A stretch of 64,000 bases of DNA from Strigamia acuminata (taxonomy: Eukaryota; Arthropoda; Chilopoda; Geophilomorpha; Linotaeniidae), in NCBI GenBank assembly GCA_949358305.1, contig OX442317.1, forward strand, positions 2,849,186 to 2,913,185, read 5' to 3'. Position numbers and translations under genes: made by a program. Below, in pieces: positions 35,123 to 45,796 of this stretch. A model generated the notes under the pieces. It saw only the letters and a program-made list of their open reading frames with translations. It did not search any database and was not told the origin of the DNA. Position 1 is the first letter of the stretch. Every line of letters begins with the position of its first letter.

Positions 35123-35230
35123 CAAAACATGAATTAATCTGTACAATGCATTTTAATGTCAATATCTATCAGAAAAAAGTCTTCTACAATCATTAACGAG
35201 GGATATTCGATATGTTTACGGTCAAAATCC

Positions 35231-35824
35231 TCAACCGTGAATGTCGTACACGCTTTGCAGCGCCAATTCCGGTTTATCATAACCCATTTCTTCGGGTGTA
35301 CTAATTCCCAGCTCGTCCAGAGTCGGTTTAATTTCCTTTATGACGTATGGATAAATTTCTTTCACTTGTGTGCCACACTTGTGCTGCGAAAAAACGAACA
35401 AAAACGACATTAATCGACGTATTTCGGGCTGAAAGTCGCAAAATTTCACCTTGACGGCCTCCAAAAACCGAAGCGCGAGCGCGAAATCGTTCAAGCGTCG
35501 ACACGCTTTGAGCGCGGCGATCATGATTTTGGGCTCGGGGACTAGATCCATTCCTTGCAAATCGTTCATCGCTTTGCGGATCTCCCAATGGTCGATGTCG
35601 CTTCGGTTGAAATACGCCTCGTAGCGCGCGTCGAATGCTTCGTCCGTTTCCGTGACGCCATGTTTCCACATACACTGCGAACCTAAATGCACAATTTCGT
35701 TCGTTAATTCATTGATTTGAGCGATCGGGTTTGATAGAAAGACACCTGCAAGTATGGTTTTATGTTGATTCAGAAGGGAGGTTCGAAGCGCGGTCTGAAA
35801 TCGCGAAGAAACCACTCGAAACAT
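35231..35824 (-). CDS. COX5A: Cytochrome c oxidase subunit 5A
   Basis: The span is one open frame of 197 codons, but comparison with the family places two introns whose lengths are multiples of three: 35683-35745 (63 bases) and 35384-35449 (66 bases). Exons 35746-35824, 35450-35682 and 35231-35383 give 154 residues (human 150). COX5A is a nuclear-encoded matrix-side subunit of complex IV. Seen: a basic leader ([18 protein letters not shown]), [39 protein letters not shown], and after the second intron [20 protein letters not shown]. Without splicing, 43 extra residues would interrupt conserved sequence, so splicing is expected. Confidence 0.92.
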   Translation of the reverse strand: MFRVVSSRFQTALRTSLLNQHKTILAGVFLSNPIAQINELTNEIVHLGSQCMWKHGVTETDEAFDARYEAYFNRSDIDHWEIRKAMNDLQGMDLVPEPKIMIAALKACRRLNDFALALRFLEAVKVKFCDFQPEIRRLMSFLFVFSQHKCGTQVKEIYPYVIKEIKPTLDELGISTPEEMGYDKPELALQSVYDIHG

Positions 35825-36408
35825 CCTTGAGTTTACGTAAATGATCGAGCGGATGCAATGGTGGGAGCACGATGGTTCCCGGTTCTGGTCGGATCAAATG
35901 TGACGTCATGTTTTATGCTAAATAATTATACGTGGTGATGAACTTGAAATGAGGTCACGTTTGGTGCTTTTATTTTAGGAATAATCACGTGTTTATTTTT
36001 AGAAGCATCCAAATAATTTGATGACGGATTGCTGTCCGACCATAAAATAAACGAAGCAAATATGAATTTGAAAAAAAGTATTTAAAAAAATTTAATTCCT
36101 CCCCACACCCCAAAAAAAAATATAGTCAAATGAAGAAAATTATTTCAACGAATTTTTTTGACAAAAATATAAATATTTAATTAAGCGCAGCATAATATAG
36201 AAATAATTCGCTTTCGCGCCCACGCAAGCGACCACTGCGCATGCCCAGAGGATGCCCACGCGTCACTCGGTCGCTTGAAAGCAGACGCAGTCGAACACTG
36301 ACATTGCGCCGCTCACTTGATTTATCTGTTGCAATTTTTTTATTGCAAAATCTGTCGAATTAATGAGAAAGCCAGGCGACTAAAAGACGAAGAACGCTCC
36401 TGGGAAGC
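35825..36408. promoter_or_regulatory. Divergent promoter region, COX5A (-) and Ras-like GTPase (+)
   Basis: 584 bases between two divergent starts. CRE-like and GC-rich stretches lie near 35890-35960 and 36210-36310. No coding sequence is seen. Confidence 0.45.
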
Positions 36409-39400
36409 ATGAAGGAAAACAAACTGGTCATCCTGGGCGCCGGAGGAGTCGGGAAGACGTCTTTGGTCATGCAATTCATCGATGGATTTTTCTCATTTTC
36501 CTACAAACCAACTGTTGAAGATTATTACAGACACACGTTGCAACTGCCCAGTGAGTATTTCGTCGTTTCTTTAATTCACAACGCGAATGAAATCGACGTG
36601 TTTTTGTCTGTTTGTTTGTTTGTTTGTTTGTTTGACGGTTGAAGCGTTGACGTGTTGATTTGATTGGTGGTAATTGTGGTAATGAGAATTAGATTGAATT
36701 TTGGGTTGTTGAGTTTGGAGATGGAGTGAGAGTACGAAAGATCGATGGATTGGATTGGATGCGATGAAATAGTCAAAGTGAATCGATATGCGAAAGATGG
36801 AAGTGGCGTTTTTCGGTTAGGTGAATAATGAGGCACCTTTGTTGGAGGGGGTCAGTGGGTGTTCGTGTCGGTTTCGTTGTAAAAATTAAATTAATTGAGC
36901 ATTTGAGAGGTTGGTGGAAACTTGAGACGGATTTAGATGGCAAATTTTTTATTATTTATTTTTATTATTTTTATTTTTATTATTTTATTATTTTTTTATT
37001 TTGTTGTTGAAGTAATTGTATTTCGATCCATCCGATCCAATTTGGGAATTGAAAACATTTGAACAATTTTAGCAATTAGAATCAACATTTTAATAAATTA
37101 AAAAGTAAAAACTAATGCCTGGCAACAATTGAAACAAAACCAGTCAGTATTTTTAAAATTGCAACAACCAAACAACATTTTAACAATTGAAACAACAAGA
37201 CAACATTTTAACGATTGAAGCCAACAAACGGGCAACATTTTAACAATTGATACTAACAGTCAAAATTTTAACTATTGAATAGTCAACGGTCAACATTTTA
37301 ACATCTGTATTTTAACATTTACCATGTTTGCATGTACTCAGTTTTCCAGATCAGTAAAAATGCAAATTTCACTTTTCCTGAAAACAGATTATGTAAACGA
37401 ACCAGTTTTATCTAAATCCCAGTTGCACGAGGTAGATTTTGGGCGTTTTGCGCATTGAAAACTGGATGTAAACACTCATTAGACGTACGTATGTGAAAAT
37501 TAAATGCTTTAATCGGAATATTGTCGGGTCGTCGTATTAACGATACGTTGGACCAATGCACCAACGAGTACTGAAAAATGGTACAAAATGAGCTAAAACA
37601 CGATTTGTGGGGTCGGAATTTGATTTGTTTAGGGCTTGAAATAGATCGACAACCATTTTGTTGTTCCAGATAATCAAAATGCATTGTGGGTAATTGTGAC
37701 GACATACTTACCAGAAAACTAATGCCCTGTAAACGCACACGGTTATCCGTATAAATAAAATCGGAATTTTAACTTATCTGGACAACTGCGTACATGTAAA
37801 CATGGTAAATTATACACATGCAAGCTGATGTGTTCTGTGCGTAGATGACTTCGGATTCTCGTGGATTTAGTCGGATTGTGTTGGAGGTGGCGAAAGTACG
37901 AGGCAGTAGTTGCAAGGAACCAAATTAGAATGCTTTATTTTGCATAAAAATACAGGTGGCGCTGTACGCGATCTCGTAATGTCACGAGAACGCGACGTGC
38001 GCCACAATTAAAGAATAAAGATGGAGTGCAAAACACTCCAGTATCCCCTCAATTGCGAAGCAACCAAGAAGAGCAATTAAAACAAACAATTGAACATATA
38101 ATTAATTTGAACATGAGAATTGTTGTGCAAATAGTTGCACGAAATTTGTAACAGAATAGTGCAAGAGTTGCACGAAATTTGTAATAGAATAGTGCAAGAG
38201 TTGCACGAAATTTGTAACAGAATAGTGCAAGAGTTGCACGAAATTTGTAATAGAATAGTGCAAGAGTTGCACGAAGTTTGTAATGCAAAATAAAACATTG
38301 AAACACGAATTGAAATTGAATAGCACATATTTGAACATTGAATAAATTGAAAACATTAGCATGGAAAAAAACCTGAATGAAATTGTAACAGTGATGCAGC
38401 ACACTGCACGAAATTGTAACACTTACAAGTTAGAAATTGCAATAACTCTCTCCTCCCCCCCGAAAATGGCTGGAAACAGCTAGAATGGTCCAAAACGCGG
38501 AACCGAGCGTCCACAGAATGCATGGTGAACGTCTGAACGACGTAGCATCAAGGTCTTCGGCGCCGGCGAATTTGGAGTGGAAAAGGCGTAGAAATGTTGC
38601 GCTGGTCGGCTTAGTGCGACCAGTCAGATTCCTGGCCGTACGGCGGCTGCAGCGAGCCAACAATACCTGTCTTTGTGGAAGCAGAAGCGCACAAAACACA
38701 AGGCCTAACCACGTGGTCGCACGTGGTCAAGGGTCCGAATTTGGTTGAAAATGGCATTTTGGACAGTCAAAAACCGAGAAATAGGTTCACAACTGGAATC
38801 AGCGCGTGGTCAGAAGGCATCGTGGTCGAAAGGCATCGTGGTCGAAGCGCAGCATGGTTGAAGGGCAGCATGGTCGAAAATTCGAACAAAAAACACGAAA
38901 AAGTTACTGAATTTGGAGCAGCATGAATTCGTATCGCACCTCGTCGCCATTTGGTGTGTTCTGTGCGTAGATGACTTCGGATTCTCGTGGATTTAGTCGG
39001 ATTGTGTTGGAGGTGGCGAAAGTACGAGGCAGTAGTTGCAAGGAACCAAATTAGAATGCTTTATTTTGCATAAAAATACAGGTGGCGCTGTACGCGATCT
39101 CGTAATGTCACGAGAACGCGACGTGCGCCACAATTAAAGAATAAAGATGGAGTGCAAAACACTCCCCAAGCACTTTCGCAATGTCACATAGTCTCAGTAT
39201 AGCGAAGTGATTTAAACGGCTCTTACATTCGGATGGTCATTCTCATTCTCAATGAATGATTCTTCCTGATTTCCGATTCCTGCGCCGTTCCCATTGTGGA
39301 TTCTTCTTCTTCTTTATCTCTCGACTTCATCCCCAATCAACAAGTCTGTGGATTGTGGAGTGTAAACGAAGATGTTGTCACCCGGGTTGCATACAGCACC

Positions 39401-42400
39401 ATTTCCTTCGATCACGTTACTGATGGATACTCCATTTTGTACAATAGGCCATAAACTTCGGCTGCAGACAGCCGTGGTAAGCTAAGCATCGAAGCTTTCA
39501 GATGCAAAACTCGTGCAAGTGCTTTTGCTGAGTTATTACACTGGCGGCCAATGGGCAATGCCATAATTCGCACGCGTCTAAATGGGACAAGTTGAGTTGA
39601 CCGATTGGAATTGCTCATTTATTTTGGGCTTATGCGATTTTTATTAGCTCCAAACTTGTATCTTCACTTATGGGTTCTCGTTTAGCCCGAATGTTGCGTT
39701 TATTTATCACGGCATTCATCATTTTTCGCCGTGTTACGATTGCTGTTGATCGTCATGGCAGTCGTGAGTCGTGTGGTCGTTTGGAAGTTTGATGTGAAAC
39801 ACGAAACGACTCTATCTGCCTCAACCTCAACGTTGTCTTTATTTACAACGTCATGATACACCTTTTGTAACCATAGCGATACTTACGTACGGTATGTGGA
39901 AGTAGATTTTCATGAAAATGTCAAACAATAACATCTTTTTCACAATTACAAACACAATTTTAAAACATTAATATTGGCAATGTTTTAATCAATTAAGAAA
40001 TTATTTTAACAAATGAAAAATTATTTTAACAATTGAAAAATTATTTTAACAATGAAAGACGACATTTTAACAATGAAAAACAACATTTTAACAATTGAAA
40101 AATTATTTTAACAATGAAAAACGACATTTTGACAATGAAAAACATTTTAACAATTGAAAAATTATTTTAACAAATGAAAAACGACATTTTAACAATGAAA
40201 AACAACATTTTATCAATGAAAAACAACATTTTAACAATTGAAAAATTATTTTAACAATGAAAGACGACATTTTAACAATTGAAAAAATATTTTAACAATG
40301 AAAAACGACATTTTGACAATGGAAAACAACATTTTAACAATGAAAAACAACATTTTAACAATTGAAAAATTATTTTAATAATGAAAAACGACATTTTGAC
40401 AATGAAAAACATTTTAACAATTGAAAAATTATTTTAACAAATGAAAAACGACATTTTAACAATGAAAAACAACATTTTATCAATGAAAAACAACATTTTA
40501 ACAATTGAAAAATTATTTTAACAATGAAAGACGACATTTTAACAATTGAAAAAATATTTTAACAATGAAAAACGACATTTTGACAATGGAAAACAACATT
40601 TTAACAATGAAAAACAACATTTTAACAATTGAAAAATTATTTTAATAATGAAAAACGACATTTTGACAATGAAAAACATTTTAACAATTGAAAAATTATT
40701 TTAACAAATGAAAAACGACATTTTAACAATGAAAAACAACATTTTAACAATGAAAAACAACATTTCCTAATAAAAATTAACATTTAATCAGAGTTGTTGC
40801 AATGATTTATGAAATTTTCATAACTTTAATAAGTAATTTGTTGATTCAAGAGCAAAAGAATATACGGTTAATATAGAATACCTAGATATTAGTGAGTTTG
40901 CGGTTGCCAATTGTTCCTTATAATTATGAGTTACAAGCTCATAATTATAATTATAATTCCTTCTTGAAATAGGCACTTGCGGTACAATAAACATTTTATA
41001 AATTATACTTATAAATACCATGTGAACAGTACAAATCTCTTGCATGTAATGGTAGAACAAATCCATATGCAAAAGAAAATGAAAATCTGTAGTTTTACTA
41101 ATTTGACAGTTTTCAGACATGAAATTGTCTTCCAGTTCATTTATTTGCTTACCTGGAATGATTTTAGTTGTTTCTATCCTTCGATGGCAGAAAGAAATTG
41201 TGATTGAGGCTGATTGTTGAAACAGGTCAGGCAGCCATTTTGAATTTCTATTAGCACCATCAGCGCCATTTGCAATAGTGGGAGGAGCTTAAAATAGTGT
41301 TAAGCGATCTGATTGGCTCCCTTATTTTACAAAATAGTGTAAAAATTGAGGAGTTACGTTATGTTATAAGTCCAATTTTATAATTATGAGCTTGTAACTC
41401 ATAATTATAAGGAACAATTGGCAACCGCAAACTCACTAATGATCTTATCTCTCAAGAAAAGTAATCCTCTGGCTAAAGACCGTGCTATACGTACACAGTT
41501 TGACATTTGATTACTCAAACCCACACAAACCAACCAAAATTGAAAATATCAAAATTAAATTCGCACTCTACTCCAACTTGGATTTATTCAACATTCTCCA
41601 AAGCAAACAAAACAAGCAAAAAAATCAATTTGTCATTTTGTTGATTAAAACCATTCACTCGCAAACCCAAAAGGTAAAATAAGCCGAAATACATTTGAGG
41701 GGAAAAGTAAATACCCAACTCATTTCCGGTGTGACAGGAATACAGAGGGATTTAAAAAGAGCGAAATTAAATTGATTTCCCCGAAACAAATATCGATTTG
41801 CAACAATTTTGCGTCACCCGATAGTATATCCCACCCACGGCGGACATTTTAATTCTGCGAAAAATCGATTGATGATGATTGGATGAATGTACGGTGCAAC
41901 AGGTATTGCAAAGTTTGATAATTTGTGCTTTTGTTTATAGACGGGCTTTTCCAGACGATGGAGATTTTAGATACGGCCGGGTCGCATCATTTTCCGGCCA
42001 TGAGGGAATTAAGTATCAGGTCGTCGCGGGCTTTTGTGCTCGTCTTTGCGGTGGACAACGAGCAGTCCTTTCACGAGGTAGTTAACATGTGGACTCTTGT
42101 CAAGAAGATTAAAGGTAAACAAAGACTTGTTTATTTAGTGTAATCAAGCGGCGTTTAAATTTTGATGGAATTAATGCTTGCTTTTATATTTAAATTTGAG
42201 ATAATAATATCCGTTAAGCAAACAGACAAGTAAATCAACATTGATTTCGTAAGAGATGTTTTGTGGAAGGAACTGACTTAGGGAAAACAAGTCTGGTGCA
42301 CTGCACTGCAGGGCTTTAAAAACACACTTTTTTAAAACAATATCAACATTTTTTAAAGAGTGAAATCACTTTAAAGCAATATAGACCTTTTTTTAAAGAA

Positions 42401-45400
42401 TGAAATCACTTTTTAAAACAATGAAACACTTTTTTAAACAATAAGAAATACTTTTTTAAACAATAAGAAATACTTTTTTAAACAGTAAGAAATACTTTTT
42501 AAACAATAAGAAATACTTTTTTAAACAATAAAAACCCTTTTTTAAACAATAAAAACCCTTTTTTAAACAATAAAAACCCTTTTTTAAACAATAAAAAACA
42601 CCTTTTAGACTTTTAAATTCTATGTTTAGAAAGTCTAATAAAACGGTTCTGTCCGTTTGTCTGCATCAACTCCTCCAAAACGAAAGCTATAGAGCCAAAC
42701 GGGCAACTGCAATGAACTCGGCATACCTTCAATAGGTGCCTAAGGAATTTTCGTATTTCTCTGACTTCCCGTTTAAATAAAAACAAGAAAATCTGTAATG
42801 CATGGAAGCATTACATCTTAGACTTCAAAACTCCTTCTACACGTCATTTTCGGTACCAGTTTGTAAAACCAGTTTTTGTTTAAACCGGAAGTCGGAAAAA
42901 TATAAAAAAATTCTTTTTTTATTTAAACGGGAAGTCGGATAAATACGAAAATTCCTTAGGTACCTATTGAAGGTTTGCTGAGTTCATTGCAGTTGCTCGT
43001 TTGGTTCTAGCTGCTTTCGTTTTGGAGGAGTTGATGCGGACAGACAGACGGACGGACGGACAGAACCGTTTTATTAGACATTCTAAACATAAAGTTTAGA
43101 AGTCTAAAAGGAATTTTTCGTATTTGTCCGACTTCCGGTTTAAATAAAAACTGGTTTTACAAACTGGTACTGGAAATGACATTTTAAAAAAAAAATAAAT
43201 TATACATCAATTTAGACGGACAAATGTATTTCTATTTAGAAAAAAAAACATGTAGAAAGGGTTTAGAAGTCTAAGATGTAATGCTTCCATGCATTACAGA
43301 CACCATCGCTTGCGATCTGACCCCGCTTGTTTAAACAATAAAAACACCTTTTCAAACAATGAAAACGCCTTTTTAAACAATGAAAACACCGTTTTAAACA
43401 ATGAAAACACCGTTTTAAACAATAAAAATACCTTTTTAAACAATAAAAACACTTTTTAAACAATAAAAAGACCATCTGCATTTTGTATCTTTTAACATCA
43501 CAAAAGAAAAAAAAACGTCTCAAACACTTGAATCAGAATTTTTGAATGCAGCTAGCTTCTCAAAGCAATAAAAACACTTTCTCTCAAAACAATATAAATG
43601 TTTTTACCAATAAAAACACTTTGACCACAACAAAAGTCATTCTTTTCACAATAAAAAAACATTTTCCTGACACCAAAATAATTTTTCAACAATAAAAAAA
43701 CACTATTACCCAACCTTTAGACAATTCCAAGTAGTTTATTACCAGCAACCCCATTAAATAATCGCTCTAAAATTGAATTCCAAACCCAGTCGAGTGAAAT
43801 TCAGTCAACTAAATTCCTGCCTTATGCGTACGTTCCTATTCAACAGGGATCAACCCACATGTCAACGAACTCTGCATGACAATACGCACAATTAAGACGC
43901 ACAAGTTAAGCAATAAAATTCAAATCAAAAAAAGAAAGTAAAAACCTCACAACTTGCACTCGGAGGTTAATTTTTACAGGTGAATAAACAAATCTCAAGG
44001 TTAATTACCTCTTTGCATTGTGACACACACTCTCTAAGCTTCTTTGCCTAAAATCAGCTTGTGCAGGTAGTATTCATCCAAGCGACCCCCATGGTTACCT
44101 GTTTGATTGATTTTATTGCACGTCACTATGGCAACCTCTTCGTCCATGCTGAAGAATTGGATTGAATAAAATGGAGCATCAAACTCCACCCGCCACCAGC
44201 ACGACATTCTAAGTATGTGCGGGCATTCACTTCCCCCTTTCATCAGCAAATTTAATCATTTTTTTGAACTCAAACAGATTCTCCAATATTTGTTGATTTT
44301 AGTAAATTTGTTGTTGTTGCTGTGTGTGCACTCATTGATCCGGCAAAAAGCAAAAGAAAGGCTGGACAAAAGGGCTTTTCAACGGTTGGATTTTATTCTT
44401 TCGGTGACCTGCTAATGCGGTCGGAGTGTGTGTGTGATCCTATAGCTTGTACACAGGGAGAATTTAGGCTTAAGTGTGGATAACAGCACAGGGCTGCAAT
44501 ACAAAGTTAGGGTTGCCGTCTTTTCAAAATTGTAATGGTAGACATCGCATAACTTAATTAAAATAAACCTGTGAGTGCCCAAGACGGAAACTGCTGTGTA
44601 TATGTAGAAAGTATAATTGTTTTATTTTATTATTAAAAATTTTGATAAAGGGGCCCCGAAAAAACCTCTAGCCTCTGAGAAGAGGACAACTTGCAGCTGG
44701 ATGCAATGTACACGTAAAGAAAGGACACAAAAGACGCACTTGATTCAGTTATTAGCCCCTGAATTCCAAAACAAAAATTTTTTCTCAAGAAAACGTCATG
44801 AAAAAAGGATTTTTCATTGAATTTTGTTTTTTTCAAATCAACTTCTGTTAAAAGCTCAAAATTAAAACTTAAAACCAAACCCCTTAAATTAATCCAACGA
44901 AGTTGAAGTATTTGGATTAAATTTGCTGTGTAAACGGTATTGTATATTTGAATTTATCAAAAATTAAATGAAAATTTTGTTAGGCTTAATTCGAAGAAAG
45001 AAAAACGGGCTTATAGTGAAATGCATGGTGGTGCCATCCTCTGTCTATCCAAAATTTAAGCGAAGTCGAGTTTAAAAATTACATCAAACTTTTGGGTTAT
45101 AAATTTTTGAGCAGGTTTTCGATATTTGCAAAGAATAAGGTCATAAATTTCGCTTTAAAAATTCATCGCATGGGTTTGACGAGCCGTTGCCATAGTAATA
45201 ACACACTCTTAAGTCTAGGAGAAGATTGGGTGTTTGTATGCATAAAACATGCAAGTTTGCTGACGAATTTTGTCCATTGCAGGCGACGCAGATATCGCGG
45301 TGATTTTAGTGGGCAACAAAGTCGATTTGGAAGCAAATCGGCAAATCACACCGGAATCGGCCATGAAATTCGCCAAGGACGAAATGCGGTGCAGCAAATA

Positions 45401-45647
45401 CCTCGAAACGAGTGCCAAATATAATGTGAATGTGAGTCAACTTTTTACTGAACTTATGATGCGCGCATTGTACGGCCCAGACGGAAAGGAAGAAGCGGCA
45501 GCTCAACGGGCCTCGCGCCGACTCAGTCGCCGACTCAGCGTGCTTAGTCTGCGGCGAAAGCACAGCGAGGGATCCGTCGGCAAGGAACCGGCAAACACTG
45601 ATTTACAAACATATCCAATTTCTCAGAACAAATGCGTTATTTTGTAG
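36409..45647 (+). CDS. Ras-dva/RASD-like small GTPase
   Basis: Exons 36409-36550, 41941-42114 and 45283-45647; 226 residues, with introns of about 5.4 and 3.2 kb, by far the longest in the window. The numbering matches Ras: P-loop GAGGVGKTS at 10-18, switch I YKPTVEDYY, and G3 DTAGS at 58-62. Ser therefore replaces the catalytic Gln61. FPAMRELSIRSSRAFVLVFAVD follows, then NKVDL and ETSAK. The tail is basic (RRLSRRLSVLSLRRK) and ends CVIL, a geranylgeranylation CaaX, so it should sit on membranes. FPAMRxLSI plus the missing Gln point to the Ras-dva/RASD group rather than classical Ras. Likely slow at GTP hydrolysis (inference). Confidence 0.88.
37060..37340 (+). repeat. Imperfect minisatellite in GTPase intron 1
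   Basis: Degenerate copies of an AACATTTTAACAATTGAA-type unit. The same unit type expands greatly at 39960-40785. Confidence 0.7.
37829..39165 (-). mobile_element. Short LTR-type element, 211-bp direct repeats
   Basis: Two 211-base direct repeats (37829-38039 and 38955-39165), identical as far as I could read, bracket 915 bases. On the minus strand each repeat has an AATAAA. The internal side of the right repeat reads TGGCGACGAGG a few bases in, a plausible primer-binding site. A purine-rich GAGGGGAT precedes the left one. The interior has no long coding sequence, so the element is non-autonomous (TRIM/LARD-like). No target-site duplication was found. Confidence 0.7.
38112..38285. repeat. 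33-bp tandem repeat inside the LTR-type element
   Basis: About five units containing GCAAGAGTTGCACGAAATTT, each 33 bases, so the antisense frames read as a repeating 11-residue peptide. Not a protein-coding signal. Confidence 0.85.
39960..40785. repeat. ~0.8 kb minisatellite with ~267-bp higher-order period
   Basis: Built from CATTTTAACAATGAAAAAC and AATTGAAAAATTATTTTAAC variants. Matching blocks begin near 40141, 40408 and 40675, which gives a higher-order unit of about 267 bases. Confidence 0.85.
40888..41440. mobile_element. 553-bp MITE with 63-bp perfect inverted ends
   Basis: 40888-40950 and 41378-41440 are exact inverted repeats starting ATTAGTGAGTTTGCGG. GAT flanks both sides (40885-40887 and 41441-41443), a possible 3-bp target duplication as in PIF/Harbinger elements. 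There is no transposase. The inner part of each arm is itself a palindrome (TTATAATTATGAG ... CTCATAATTATAA). Confidence 0.88.
42310..42600. repeat. Minisatellite in GTPase intron 2, left block
   Basis: Repeats of CTTTTTTAAACAATAAAAAC, the same purine/pyrimidine style as the intron 1 minisatellites. Confidence 0.8.
42601..43310. mobile_element. Foldback (large inverted-repeat) structure
   Basis: A left arm (about 42605-42790) returns inverted at about 42905-43110, including the block with TCAACTCCTCCAAAACGAAAGC. A second nested pair is exact over 34 bases (42793-42826 and 43266-43299). A third pair involves GGTACCAGTTTGTAAAACCAG near 42853. The order suggests two overlapping inverted copies of one element. 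No coding sequence is seen. Confidence 0.8.
43315..43700. repeat. Minisatellite in GTPase intron 2, right block
   Basis: AAACAATGAAAACACC(G/T)TTTTT-type units, decaying to AATAAAAACACTTT pieces by 43700. It resumes the repeat of 42310-42600 on the far side of the foldback, so the foldback probably inserted into one minisatellite. Confidence 0.75.
43701..45282. other. Remainder of GTPase intron 2
   Basis: No supported gene. Short ORFs on both strands at 44034-44249 and 44617-44878 do not resemble known families. Confidence 0.4.
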
Positions 45648-45790
45648 ATGTTTCTGTTCCAAGTTGCACACAAATGATTTGGTGACAAATACTAGTTCTG
45701 TTGTGTTCACAAGGCGCGTCGGCGTCGTTAATCTATGGTAGTAAATCTGTTTCTCCAAAATATACATGAAAATCATATTCATATCAGTTT

Positions 45791-45796
45791 AATAAA
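45791..45796 (+). terminator. Poly(A) signal, Ras-like GTPase
   Basis: AATAAA 144 bases past the stop. Confidence 0.6.

Noticed and set aside
36409-36642. 77-codon ORF as a complete small GTPase
   Set aside because: It is exon 1 read through its donor at 36551 into the intron; the rest of the G domain lies in exons 2 and 3.
38077-38422. Repeat-containing minus-strand ORFs with FVQLLHYS units
   Set aside because: Product of the 33-bp tandem repeat inside a non-coding LTR-type element.
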